Shown piece after piece: positions 22,707 to 34,556 of a stretch of DNA of 64,000 nt (positions within the stretch are counted from its first letter, which is position 1; each line of letters opens with the position of its first letter). A program made the position numbers and the translations under genes. A model generated the notes under the pieces. That model ran no database searches and had not been told where the DNA came from. It was given only the letters and a program-made list of their open reading frames with translations. The stretch is from Candida dubliniensis CD36 (taxonomy: Eukaryota; Ascomycota; Pichiomycetes; Serinales; Debaryomycetaceae): assembly GCF_000026945.1 (NCBI RefSeq), contig NC_012862.1, positions 434,001-498,000 of the forward strand, in the 5' to 3' direction.

Positions 22707-23227
22707 ATGCCAGGTGTTAGGAGCATTTACGATGATATTGATTCTTCCTAAAATAGTGAATATACTGAAGGTGAATATAATGTGTTGGGTCATCAATCAT
22801 GACGAGATGTTGTTGGATCCTTGAAGGCTTTGACAAGAATTAAGTCTGAAAGCGTTGTCATATTTGCTTTTGGTTTTGCTTTAAGGAACAACAGAAAATT
22901 GGTTACTGGTATCCAAAAAGCTAACATCATGAAATTAATTTGTTAAGTCAAGCTGTTAGAGATGTTGGTCAAGATTACACAGGTATTGGAGTAAGTGATT
23001 TGATTGTCGATAATATTTTTATACAAGCTTTTGCCAAACCACTACAAGTCGATGTTGTAGTCACCCCCACCTTGCATGGTCGTGACTTATCCAGCATTAG
23101 TGATGCATTAATAGATGGTTCAGGTTTGGTTCCAGGTGCTAACTTTGGTAGAGAATATGCTGTTTTTGAACTAGGTTGTTGTCACCTTGGTTTAGATATT
23201 AATGGTAAGAACTCAGAATTGACTTAG
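22707..23227 (+). pseudogene. NAD-isocitrate dehydrogenase subunit (IDH1-like) pseudogene
   Basis: Broken copy of a mitochondrial NAD-dependent isocitrate dehydrogenase subunit. In pieces one reads EGEYNVLGHQS, then a stop, then GSLKALTRIKSE, NNRKLVTGIQKANIMKL, a shift, then VGQDYTGI, VSDLIVDN, GSGLVPGANFGREYAVFE and HLGLDI. These are the conserved blocks of the C-terminal half of IDH in the right order. There are in-frame stops near 22747 and 22800, and a frameshift near 22940. The longest open piece is 22940-23227. The protein start and the N-terminal half are missing. It probably arose by duplication into the repeat region; no intron was seen. Which subunit it derives from needs comparison with the true IDH1 and IDH2. 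Confidence 0.85.
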
Positions 23228-26044
23228 TGGTAATTCCCAGTTCATGGTTCAATTTATTTAATTAGTTGTGAGCTACAGAATAATAATACGACACTGCATA
23301 CAAGGAAGTTTGAATTAGTCATTTTATTGGATTTTAATGCGTTTCTAAATAGGATATGCTGTGGTCAATATCATTTGGAACTTCCATGATTACAATCTAA
23401 TGTCCCACTTCATAATGATATTGTGTTGTTGTGCTGCTCCTATTGAGGAAACGTCGAGACATGAACAGAAGCTTTGTGGGGAATTACTTACCACTCAGGT
23501 AAGTTTCATATCCTCACCCTTGTTCATCAAAAATTAATTTGATTAGTTGTTAATACATCAACTAAAGTATTGATGCGAATGGTTGTTCTCATCACAGAAT
23601 TTCATTAAGGGCAAGTGAAGTGAATTCAACTAGTATTAACTTATTACTAGCGTGTAAGATTGATAAGGTTATACTATACACATGTTGACTTGGTTATTGT
23701 TATGTTGAGTAATATGGTTATTGTTATGTTGAGCCGATGAAGGAAAAGCCAACCAATTATTATATGCTATTGATGTGTTAGAATTAATCCTGCTTAACGA
23801 TTAAACTCAATGTGTGTTGGGAAGAGACAAGTTGGATTATAAGCATACGTGGAAGACCGCTTTAGAGAGTCATCACTAAAAGTCGATTGCTGTTTGGTTA
23901 CATAGAATTCAACATTTACTACTACAATATAAATTCATAGTTGTTGGTAGAATGAAGTATGGTTTGTCAGACTAAGATCAATCATATTCTACTAATAATG
24001 CAGGAAACACTTATCATCTTACCCACTGAGCAAAGTCAAGGGAGTTGGGTTTTAACTGTTATTATACTTCTTTGGTAGAGTTTGTATAGAGAGCATAAAT
24101 ATAGGACCCATGGTTTGCCACGTACAAAGGAAAAAAAAGACAAAAAAATTTTCTCAAACATAAAAATAACTCTTACACTTCGTTAACTCTACTTTCTTCT
24201 GAACTACATCATCAATTAATCAAAATGGTATACACATTTGAAGATACATAAACTGGTATTGATAAAATATATTTCATCCTGGTGTTGTGTATCAACAGTC
24301 AAGTGAAAATTGGGTATTCCAGATCCAACAATTATAGATGGCATTAGTGGAGATAGACGATGGGCAGTTTGTTTTGATTATGAACTATACCCTCTGCTAA
24401 TGCTCAAAAAAGAAGTACTCATCAATTTTTCATTGGATATTAATGAAGATGATATATCCCGTTTGTTCATCAAGCTGTCCTGAATACTGTGAAAGATCTT
24501 GTGGAGATGTATGGGAATACTCGTCTAAGAAGTTCTAGAAAAGCCACAAGATTATTACAACATTTAAGAATTGTCCATTCATAAACTTTTAGATGCATGG
24601 CTTCTATCGGGGATGCCTTTGTTAATTATGATACAATTTGTGATGAATTTGATTTCCCCAAGACTCCTTGTGTATGGTTGAATTTTAATGAAGAGAACAC
24701 TTAATTTCAATGAAAACTGGTTTACAATAGGAAGGCCAATAGGTTTGTCATATTGAGTGTCTATGGGATAAGAATCATTGTTATTGGGAGTTTAAACGAA
24801 GATATGGCACGTAGTGTTGAAAGTGTTAGTGCTAATGGGGTAAATATTCTACTGGCTATCATTTTCTCAACTGGGTACATTTTATTATTTATTGTTTCCT
24901 TTTGCCAGATCAATTAACAAGGTTTCAGTAAAGTGTTCAGGAGCATATGGATAATTAATGATCTTATATTTAGTTTGATCAAGAGTCATTTGTGTATTTG
25001 GTGTTACTTCATGCTTGGGATTTAGTTCGTATTGGAAACACTATAAAATACTAATTGATATTTTAACAACAAGAAAGGGATTATGAGCAAAATATTGAAA
25101 AATGAAACAGTTTATTGGGAAATAAGGATATACTAAGTTGTTTTATAAAAGTATTATGGGTGTTGGACAAGTGGCTGCATTAATTTTTATTTTATTGTGG
25201 TAAAGTTTTAGAGACTCCCCTAAGTGTCCATAAATTAAGCAATACCAACAATCAGATTTTAATAGGGGATTCATCAGATGCGTCTACATCAGGGCATGCC
25301 AGTACTAATAGACTATCAATATGGATATTTGTGTTGTTTTTTTACAAATAGAGTGCTTGAAGACAATGGAAAGAAATGAGAAGTAGGTTACAAGACTACC
25401 AATATCACTTCAAACAAATTCTCTGACAAGAAATGAACCATCGGAAAAGAGGGATAACAACGACAATCGGATTCTGATTCTAACAATGATAGGAAAAGTA
25501 TAAAGATGGTTAAACAAGACGACAATAACAAATCGTATGACTCAAATTTCATTGCTGATTAGAACATTACTGACATTATTCATATTGTGGAGGGTGTTAG
25601 TGTCTTTGTTTGAAGTTAATGTCTACTACTTGCTAGTAGTCAATTGAGACAATTAACATGTGTTTGCCACTTTTGCTTCATTTGTGTTTAGCAGAAACTA
25701 TATCTTTATTTTCTCAGTTCATAAACAATAGCCACTAGGATGAATCATTGCTGCTCTTCCCTTCTCAAGACAACTCTGCTTTATATCGAGAGGGTGCTGC
25801 TTGTCTTTTTCTCATTTCTTATTGTCTACACTATGTTTGTACTATCAGCTTGGTAACCAACCACATTGATATTAATACATCTAGCTAAAGTATTACACAG
25901 CAGGAGAAATTATGAATGTGATTATAATAAAGCTTGTTTTTTTATGGTTCAAATGTACTTTCGTTATATTGATCAAAAATTCTGTTATTATTTGATGTCT
26001 AAGTATCTGCAGGTTTCGAACGAAATCCTCATCTTTGCATACAT
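23228..26044. other. Degenerate gene-free stretch in HOK-like region
   Basis: About 2.8 kb with stops in all frames. Short coding-looking patches occur at about 24480-24700 (readings such as YGNTRLRSSRKATRLLQHL and GDAFVNYDTICDEFDFPK in changing frames) and about 24820-24910 (a hydrophobic segment). They may be remnants of one or more genes, but I recognise no family and call none. Confidence 0.45.
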
Positions 26045-27240
26045 CTATGTCCTCAAAATACAATCGGCTATAATTCACCCAGTATTTGAGTTATGTTGAA
26101 ACCAATGGTATTATTGAAATCAGCGAGTCATTCTCCATCATTTAATGTCATCAAAAAAATTTGGTTAGATTTTTACCTATATATGGATCATACCCGGCAG
26201 ACCTGATGTAATTTTTTTTTTTTGCAAAGCACTGCTTTTACTATGCATTTCTGGAAAATCAAATTTGCTATAACTCACCCAATATTTGTGCTACGTTGAA
26301 AATAATGACACCATTGAAATCAGGAGCTCATTTTCCATTAGTTAATGTCATAAAACATTAGGGTCAAATTTTTGATTTTGGTGGGAATTTTTTTTTGGTG
26401 GGTTTTACCTTCATTCTTGGTTTCTGAAAAAATTTCAAAAATTTTTCAAAATCTCAAACTTGCTGACTTAAGAGTTCCAAAAAAACAAATTTTGCTATAA
26501 CTCATCCAATATTTGTGCTACAGTGGAACGAATAGTACCGTTGAAGTCAGAATTTCGTTCTCCATCATTTGATATCATAAAAAGCTATGGTCAAATTTTC
26601 ACCTACATAAAGTCTACCCGGCTAGACTGATGTAATTTATTTTTTTGATGGATTCTGCTTTTACTATGCATTTCTGGAAAATCAAATTTGCTATAACTCA
26701 CCCAATATTTGTGCTACGTTGAAAATAATGGCACCATTGAAATCAGGAGCTCATTTTCCATTAGTTAATGTCATAAAACATTAGGGTCAAATTTTTGATT
26801 TTGGTGGGAATTTTTTTTTGGTGGGTTTTACCTTCATTCTTGGTTTCTGAAAAAATTTCAAAAATTTTTCAAAATTTCAAACTTGCTGACTTAAGAGTTC
26901 CAAAAAACTAAATTTTGCTATAACTCATCCAATATTTGTGCTACAGCGGAAAGAATAGTACCGTTGAAGTCAGAATTTCATTCTCGATCATTTGATGTCA
27001 TAAAACATTAGGGTCAGATTTTCATCTACATAAAGTCTACCCGGCTAGACTGATGTAATTTATTTTTTTGATGGATTCTGTCTTTACTATGTGTTTTTGG
27101 AAAATCAAATTTGCTATAACTTGCTCAATATTTGTGCTACGTTGAAAATAATGGCACCATTGAAATCAGGAGCTCATTTTCTACTATTTAATGTAATAAA
27201 ACAATATGGTCAAGTTTCGTCAGATTTTAGCCTGTATAAA
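26045..27240. repeat. Dimeric satellite-like tandem repeat, ~200-bp monomers, ~423-bp higher-order unit
   Basis: The word GCTATAACTCACCCAATATTTGTGC or a variant recurs at 26067, 26268, 26494, 26690, 26918 and 27113. Spacings alternate 201, 226, 196, 228 and 195, so every second monomer is 422-424 bp apart. Monomer types A and B also differ in linker: the A to B linker includes TTTTTGATTTTGGTGGG, and the B to A linker includes CTACCCGGCTAGACTGATG. Frames here are low quality and not called. Confidence 0.9.
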
Positions 27241-28914
27241 CCCTACCCGGCTAGACTCTTTGTTGAAAAAAAGAATTGGAAATAAGGGAATGAAGTTTTC
27301 TGATGGTTTAGAATTAAATTTACCCGACTGGGGAGAAATTTCTCATAAAATACTGTTTTCGCAGCCATTATATTATAAAAAATAAATCTACAAGTGTATT
27401 AATTCACATAATAGTACATTGCCATTTGCAAACCTGATCTAATATTAAAAGAGACATAAATGCATTTGTTTAATGGATATTTTTTTAATAATTTTTATGG
27501 TTTCTTGTATTACTTTGCAACCTAATAACTAGAGATATAATATATTCAACATATGGTAAATGCAACTAACAATTGCAACACTTCAAGATTGATGTTTTCT
27601 ACATGCCTACAATCAAACAGGAGTCATATGGCTTAAATTTTTGTTTAAGTATTCAGCGTTAAAGAATTGGATCAACCTACTATTGTATCAATTAGTGGAA
27701 GAATCAGATACATCTGCAAATAAATGAATAACAAAACTATTTTTAGTCTATCCATGTGAAAGAAAGAAGAGGTGTTTTCAATGAACTATACATATATATA
27801 TACGCATCTTTAATATTTGGCATAGTATTTGTGTGTAATCTCTCAATGATTTAATGCCAATGGGATGTGGACGTCTTAATTCTCTTTCCCATCGGAATAT
27901 GCAGCATCTACTCATCGATCTTTAACTGTATATTATTCTCTGTAGCGGATCTTCTGTTGCCACTGTAATACACACTTCTATCACACCAAAAGTCTGATTT
28001 GTATAATTGATATTATTAAAAAATTGCATATAGCAAGGCGATAATTTGCTTGTGCAATTAATAATTATGATTCAATTACATTTACCTTTATATCAATTTG
28101 CAATGACAATTATTGTTGTAATTGTATTAATTAGAATGAATTTATGACACCAAACTTGATAATTCTATTTTATACAAACGTAAATATTGGTTGGTTAATT
28201 AGAATTGCAGTTTAAGATTCTTTCTTATTTGTAATCTAATGTTAGCGGGGAACATACAATGAATAAAATTTAACATGGATTACACAGTAAATGGGTTTTC
28301 GGATAATGATAAAAATGATGATTCAAATGAAAAATTTCTTACCGTTAATGTTTCATTGATAAAAACTGTAAATAATAATGAAAGATGTAATATATCATTG
28401 GGGAGTTTTTTAGGTGATCACAAACGCTATGCATTAATATCATCCTCTTTAGGATTTAAGCTTCGTGGGAACTAAAAATGTATGTTTTTGATTTGATTAA
28501 AATGAATGATATAGACTTAGATTGGCGTTTATTGACATGTTTTTTTTGCTTTTGTGGGGATATCTTATGTGGATTTAATGAATAATCAATCTATTTCTTT
28601 CAATATCAAAAATTATAATGCTATTTGTTATCATGAAACCAATAAGAAGAAACTGTATCAATAGGTTATTAGTTAATACACATACACATACATACACATA
28701 TCATTATTTGAATATTAAGAACAAATAAATAAATGGTGTGTAATTATAATTATGTTTGTTTTTCATAATAATTTTCAACCAAAAAAAAAAAAATGAAGCA
28801 ATAGACAAGAAAAAAATTTTAACCACCAAAGCAAATCATGATTTGAGTTACCACCACAATTGATTAAAACAGTTTAATAAAAGAAGAACTAGAAAGCTGT
28901 ACATATGTGAATCA
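27241..28914. other. Gene-free AT-rich stretch
   Basis: Very AT-rich with short microsatellites (TATATA near 27795, CATACACA near 28679). The largest frame (28275-28475, 66 codons, Asn/Asp-rich) has no recognisable features and is not called. I see nothing else. Confidence 0.45.
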
Positions 28915-29125
28915 TTAACTACGTCTTCTTCCCAAATAGCACCATTCATAACATCGTATCTCCTATCCCCCAGAATATCGTATCCTGTACATAATATACA
29001 AGTAATATATATCAAGACCTTTTAAGCTAACAAACAAGATTTTATAATCAGCTTTTGAAGACCAATTTGATACAGCAGCAACTCAATAATTGTTTTTAAT
29101 CTTTGAAGTTCCTTCTTATATCCTT
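28915..29125. repeat. RB2-like unit copy 2, left edge
   Basis: Matches about 13675-13850 closely (CAAATAGCACCATTCATAAC through CAGCAGCAACT). Similarity fades in the T-rich DNA after about 29095. In copy 1 this segment continues straight into the gag-like remnant, while here the Ty3/gypsy element follows. Confidence 0.85.
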
Positions 29126-29138
29126 TTTGGCACGTGAC

Positions 29139-29398
29139 TGTGTCGTGTTTTGATATATAGAAAGATAATCTATTAATAGATGAAAGATGTATCTAAATGA
29201 TAAAAAAAGTATTGATTGATTCTAAAAAGAAAGCCAATATAAAAAAATATAAAATGTAGAGAAAGTGTAAAGGTTTATATAGTAGATATTGAGTTGATAA
29301 CAGCACAACCAATTCTTAACACGTATAATTGATAATGTTGGGATATTTAACACATTTTAAGAATGTGTGAAATATGACGAAAATATGCAGGATCGTCA
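29139..29398 (-). repeat. Candidate 3' LTR of the gypsy element
   Basis: On the minus strand, a purine tract GGAGGAAAGGGTAGA is followed directly by TGACGATCCTGC at 29398. A TATATAAA-like box lies within, and the segment ends ...CACGACACA near 29139. The TG...CA ends and the purine tract suggest an LTR. No second copy was found in the window to fix its limits. Confidence 0.4.
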
Positions 29399-29427
29399 TC
29401 TACCCTTTCCTCCAATGATTAGCAAAA

Positions 29428-30745
29428 TTATTGCAGATTTGAATCAAGACAGCTGGATATATCGAGTAATCTTCTTTGTCTATGTAAATGTTGAACTGAC
29501 AAACAATTTAATTGATGATCTCTTTCCGATCGAATTTTGTCTAACAATTTTTGTTGTACCCGATCATATTCTTTATTAAAAGAACTAAAAACTTGTATTG
29601 GATCGTTGTCTGCTGAATATGCTAACTTCAACTGGTCTTGATTATAGATTCCCTTTTCTCTTCCAGTGATGTCTCTCAATTTATATGCACCTTTACCTAA
29701 TACTTCTTGAACTTGGTATGGGCCATCAAAATTTGATTCATATTTACGTGCTTTAGCTCTAATTCTGTATACCCATTGTCCTTTTGTAAAAGGTGCTGGA
29801 ATTCCATATGGTTCCTTTAACATATTTTGAACTGCATTTCTTCGTGTTTTCAAATTTGTGTGTACCTTGCGAGCTCTCTTTATTGCTTCCAATTCGTAAA
29901 TTCTTAAATGTACAAGATCTCTGCCATATTCCTGTTCTTCCCTTGAAATTTGTTGTTCTCTGCCCTCTTCTTGTTGTTCATTATTTGGGTTGTCTTCATG
30001 TTCTTCTGTAGATGGGACCTCTGGGGGCAATTCTCTTTGCAAATTCTCAATTAAATCTTTTTGTAATTGATTTAAGTTATGGTGTGGTTCAATTCCAAAT
30101 GCTAGATAAAGTGGAGTGTAGTTGAAAATTGTAGGAGTAGCATTATAAATTCTTAAAGCGTTATATAATTTAAAATCCCAGTCTTGCATGGTATCATTAG
30201 TTAATGCTTTCAATATTTTTTTCAATAAATGATTCACCTTCTCCACTCTGCCGTTCCCTCTTGGATGGTGAGCAGAAGTGGTGTGGTGTTGTATATTATT
30301 CTGTTCACATAAGACAGCTAATGCTTCTGATGAAAATTCTTTACCTTGATCTGTAACTAATTCTGTGGGTGCTGACATGATCAGGATGATTGATTGTAAA
30401 AGACTGATTGCATTATCTGCATCTTTGTGCAATGTTGGCACTGCAATAGTTAAACCAGTGACGTATTCCACGGCTACTAATATGTACCTGTGTTGGACTG
30501 TATTGAAGTATGGTCCAGAGTAGTCCATTCCCCATCTGCTAAATGCCTTGAGTGGTTCAAGTGGTCGGTATGGCCTGATGGCCTCACGAATTGAAGTGTT
30601 TAGTTGGCAATAGTGGCACTTATTCGTAATGTTTGTAGCAATTAATAGATGATCAGGGTGCCAATATGCAAGTGTGCATAAGTAGTCGGTTACTCTTGTT
30701 GATGGGTGGTGTTTGTCATGAATTTGTTTGACAAATATCGTTATA
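29428..30745 (-). pseudogene. Gypsy integrase (pol C-terminal part)
   Basis: The zinc-binding region (H near 30720, then CHYCQ) is in the same open frame upstream of the ATG-like start at 30528. The catalytic core has Asp in MDYSGPY, Asp in VTDQGKEFSS and Glu in GNGRVEKVNHLL, the expected D,D,E triad. The C-terminal region includes a chromo/GPY-like stretch (FDGPYQVQEVLGKGAYKL). This frame is offset from RT-RNase H by a frameshift near 30745. The integrase itself has no stop. Confidence 0.85.
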
Positions 30746-30859
30746 TTCCAGTCTTGGGAGGTATTTTAAAAGTTGATTATTAATGATGACATGTAACTCA
30801 TCATTTATTAATTTAAACAGCTGAAGAGGTAACTCCTCATTGTTGTCTTCCAATTCTTC

Positions 30860-30897
<38 letters not shown>

Positions 30898-32491
30898 CTA
30901 GTGAGTTTTGAATTTTGTGAACCTGTGACTCATTAAGATTTTCTAATTCAATAGTTTCTAATCTTGGTACCAATGGTTGTTTTAAGTTTCTTTTGACTGA
31001 AAATGTTTTCTTTAATATTTTGCCTTCATCTACCAATTCCTTAATATTTTGAGTTTGATATCTTGTAATGATATCGGCCACGAAATTTTCCTCCCCTCTT
31101 AGGTAATAGACTTTTGGAGAAAAGGAACCAATTAAGTCTAAGAATCTAGCAACTCTGGGTGGTGGAGTAGTTTTCTTATCTAAGAATGATGCTAAACTTT
31201 GATGATCTGTATAAATCTCTACTGTATTGCTGCAGTGATATCTAAATTTTTCCAATATAACAATAATTGCCAAAAGTTCCTTTTCCATAGCAGCATATCT
31301 ACTTTGTGTTTCTGTTAATTTATGTGATGAAAATGCAATTGGGACAAGGACTTCTTTATCGTTTCTAAAGGTTGGTTGACACAAATAGCCTCCTACTACC
31401 ATGTGACTAGCATCAGTAAAAATGATGGTTGGTAGATTGGGATTATATAGTTGAAGTGTGGGCAAGCCAATAATGGCGGGTTTCAATGCCTTGTAGCCAT
31501 CAATGGATGCCTGGGTGTGTTCAATCTTTATGTTTTTCCCATTATTGTTCTTTAACATCTCATTTAATGGATTCGTGAATTTTGCTATTTCTGGGATGAA
31601 TATTCTGAAATGGTTGCTGAAATTCACGAATGCTCTGATTTGTGTGGTGGTAGTGGGCAATTCCCAATTTTGTATTGCTTGAATTTTTGAGATATGTGGT
31701 GATATTTTATTCGCCTGAATGGTGTAACCTAAGAAATTAATTTTTGTTGTTAATAATTGCATTTTGTTATAATTCATTTGGAGCTGGTGCTCATTGAGTT
31801 TCTCCATAATCGTCCTAAGTAATGACACATGTTCATGCAAATTTTTAGTATGAATAAGGATATCATCCATAGATATAAATATATGTGGAATCCCTTCTAG
31901 GATTTGTCTGACAAAGTTAGTAAATATTGTTGTGGAATTGATTGCTCCACACGGTAACGTTGTGAAACAATAATTCCCCTCGGATGTTGAGATTCCGAAA
32001 TATTTGATACTATCCTTAAGTATAGCTACCTGATAAAATGCATTTTTTTTCAAGTCAAGGACGCTGAAATAACTGGAGTCTGATAACGTTGATAAAAGAT
32101 CTTTTGTATGTGTTGGATAATTATACATTCGTACTGTGACCTTATTGAGACGTCTTAAATCAACTGCTATTTTTGTGGAAGATTGATTAGCACTGGTTTT
32201 TCTGATTGGAAATATTGGATGTAACCAAGCATCAATTGGAGCTGGTACCAAAACGCCTGCTTCTAATTTTTCATGGATGAAATCTTTGATAAAAGCTTGT
32301 TCTTCTTGATTGCATTTATATGGTTTTGAATAAATTTGCGTGTGGTCGGTGAGTTGAATTTTATATTGAAAGTCTCTTGGTGGTGGTGGTGGTGGACGCA
32401 ACTTGGTCTCGACTAATTTCGGGTATTTTGTTGCGAATTCGGTTTTCAATTTTTTTTTTCTAATTTGCTCCAAAGATTTTTCACTTTGCAA
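30716..32491 (-). pseudogene. Gypsy reverse transcriptase and RNase H
   Basis: Open frame of 591 codons. RT motifs are PIRKTS, VDLRRLNK, VLDLKKNAFYQV, FTTLPCGAINS and FISMDDILI. The catalytic box would normally be Y-x-D-D; here Ser stands in the Tyr place, and DLKKNAF appears to carry an extra Lys from an A run. RNase H follows with FTDASH, YAAMEKELLA and YTDHQSLASFL. A run of 11 Gln lies near the C-terminus. The frame stops just before integrase, which continues in another frame. Confidence 0.85.
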
Positions 32492-33676
32492 TTCAAGTGA
32501 ATGAATATGATATCTTTGGTTGTTGATCAGGATGAATTCCCCCTTCGTTATTTAAATGGTAATTCCAACTTTGTAAAGTGGGACGACCGATAATAATTTT
32601 GTTTAATTCATCCATAATATAAAATTCTAAAAATACGCCAAAAAAATTTTGACTATAACAACAAATTCAATTGTGTGTGATAAGTTAGATGCCGTTCTTG
32701 CTGTTATATTGCAATTTTTCGTAACTTCGTGACACTAAAAAAAAAGACCATTCTCTTCCAACCATGGGAGGATTTCTTTACCAACGAAATTTGCTTCTGC
32801 ACAACTATCCAAAAGTATTCTAGGTGCTTTGTTTTTCCCGTTGGATGTAATGTCAGTGACATTTACTTCATATAATTGAAGATCATTGATCTGAAAATCA
32901 AATTCGTCATCTTCTTGTTCATCTAAAGATTCTTCAGGTACGGGTTGTTCAAAATGGTTATCATTTTCATCTTCTTCAAGTAAATCTACTTGGTATAGTT
33001 GTGATTTGACAGTATCATCATCATTAACAATTTGTCCTAACTATGTTTCAGGGTCAATTGATAATTCATAAATCTTCTGTGATCTTTTACCCTTATTCCA
33101 AACATATCCTCTTCTTTTATATGGTCGATAAGGTGGTTTGCCTTTTTGTTGATTATTGTGAAAAGGATTATGTCCTCTAGGGTTATATTTGATGGAGGAG
33201 TTTGAAGTGTTTTGATAATAAATCTGATCATTTCTATATGGAGGTTTATCAAATCTTGGTTTGTCGAATGGCTTCGGATAAAATGTTTTCAATTTATAAT
33301 TCAGATTTCGATTATATGATGATTGTTGGTTGTTGTTCCTGTCATACGATTGTGGGTTGTTGTTATAAGCTGATGGAATGACATTAATAGCATCAATATT
33401 CAGTGAAGAGGCTGGTGGCTGGAAAATCGCCAGCCCAACCATTAAGTCGAGATCGGTCCAAAATTTGGACTCTGGTTTTGACAACCAGTCTGCCTCGAAT
33501 ATCTTCTCGGGGAAATATTTATGTAAATGTGAGAAAACGTGTGCTCGAACGGAGACAAAACCGTTGTTGTATTGTTTCAATTGCCTATAACTTTCCTTGT
33601 ATGGCGTCAATAAAATCCCCGACTGTCTGACCTGGAATGGGGATAATTTTAAACAACTCAACTTGTGCATTTGCAT
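32492..33676 (-). pseudogene. Gypsy gag C-terminal part, in-frame TAG, protease
   Basis: 33041-33676 encodes the C-terminal part of gag, ending in a basic, Asn/Pro/Tyr-rich nucleocapsid-like tail without a CCHC knuckle. It stops at TAG (33041-33043). The same frame then stays open from LGQIVNDDD through an acidic linker to the protease motif ILLDSCAEANF near 32800, and is broken near 32735 in an A run. RT from 32491 is again in this frame. So gag and pol share a frame across one stop, as in the copia element. Confidence 0.75.
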
Positions 33677-33787
33677 TACCTACTTCCAATTGAGACCCCC
33701 TTGACAAATGCGATCAAGATGTCGATGTAACTATATTCTTGGCCATTGGCTGGACTTTTCTTGGCGTCCTCCATGTAACCAATGTAT

Positions 33788-34556
33788 CTACCCTGCAAAT
33801 ATGGTTCCAATATCATCGGGTAGAGATGATATGGAGCGAGTGATAATTGCATATACGATTGAAGTCACATAAGTTTTTTGGATCTTTTCAGGATCCTTTG
33901 GGTTGTGGATGACTAGATCTGGTCGGAAGTTTGGTGGTTTTCCAACTGGGCCACCAATAATGTTTACCTCATGTAAGGTAATAAAAGGTAAATACCCCTT
34001 GATCAATCGGGAAATTTCTGGATCTAAATTTGGGATTAATGCTAGATCCTGCGCCAATGTATTTCCAATGTTGGGTTGTTGGGATCTGAATCTCTGGTCA
34101 GAACCCGTGGTTGTAGTTTGATATGGATCCCGAGGGGTATTGATTACTTTCTCGTTGGGCATTCAATTTTTCACCGATACGATTGATTTCTTCTTCAAGT
34201 TTCTTTACCGTCTCATCTCTTTGCAAAATAAAATCTTCATCCTGATGTAACTCTTGTTTTTCTTTTTCCATCGACTCTTCCACTTTTTGCGAGTCTTCTT
34301 CTTCTTTCAAGACCGTCTTTTCGACACTACGTAATTCTTCTTGATCTTTTAAAACGAAATCTTCAACCTTGTGCAATTCTTCTTTTTCTTCACCAACGAC
34401 TGCTTTGATATCCTTCTTTAACTCTTTTTTATGTTCTTTTATCTTTTTTTTTTTTTTGATCGTTTTTGATCTTTTTTCTATTTTTTCATGCCTTATATCA
34501 TACTTCTTTATAACTTGTTTTATACTCTTATGTCTTTTTTTATATTTGTTTTGCAT
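33788..34556 (-). pseudogene. Gypsy gag N-terminal part (coiled coil plus capsid-like)
   Basis: Two overlapping frames (34098-34556 and 33788-34162) read as one protein with a frameshift near 34160. The first is a long Lys/Glu-rich coiled coil with three degenerate repeats around EELHKVEDFVLKDQEEL, KTVLKEEED and QELHQDEDFILQRDE. The second contains LIPNLDPEISRLIKGYLPF and resembles capsid-like gag in position only. The coiled-coil start is shared with 13864-14055. Confidence 0.6.

Larger units (their letters stand above)
29139..34556 (-). mobile_element. Degenerate Ty3/gypsy LTR retrotransposon
   Basis: On the minus strand the order is gag, protease, RT, RNase H, integrase, the gypsy (Metaviridae) order. 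The pieces are broken by several frameshifts, mostly in homopolymer runs (near 30745, 32735 and 34160), and by altered RT residues. A candidate 3' LTR with an adjoining purine tract is at 29139-29398. No matching 5' LTR was found: the gag end merges into RB2 sequence shared with copy 1. The element sits inside RB2 copy 2 and is much older than the copia element at 3108-9462. Confidence 0.88.

Noticed and set aside
24226..24720. Possible gene remnant near 24.2-24.7 kb
   Set aside because: Patches read well in changing frames, but I could not name a family, so it is noted only in the regional description.
28275..28475. 66-codon Asn/Asp-rich ORF
   Set aside because: Short, low-complexity and in gene-free AT-rich DNA; no family features.
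29793..30011. Small plus-strand ORFs within the gypsy integrase
   Set aside because: Antisense shadows of a real coding frame.
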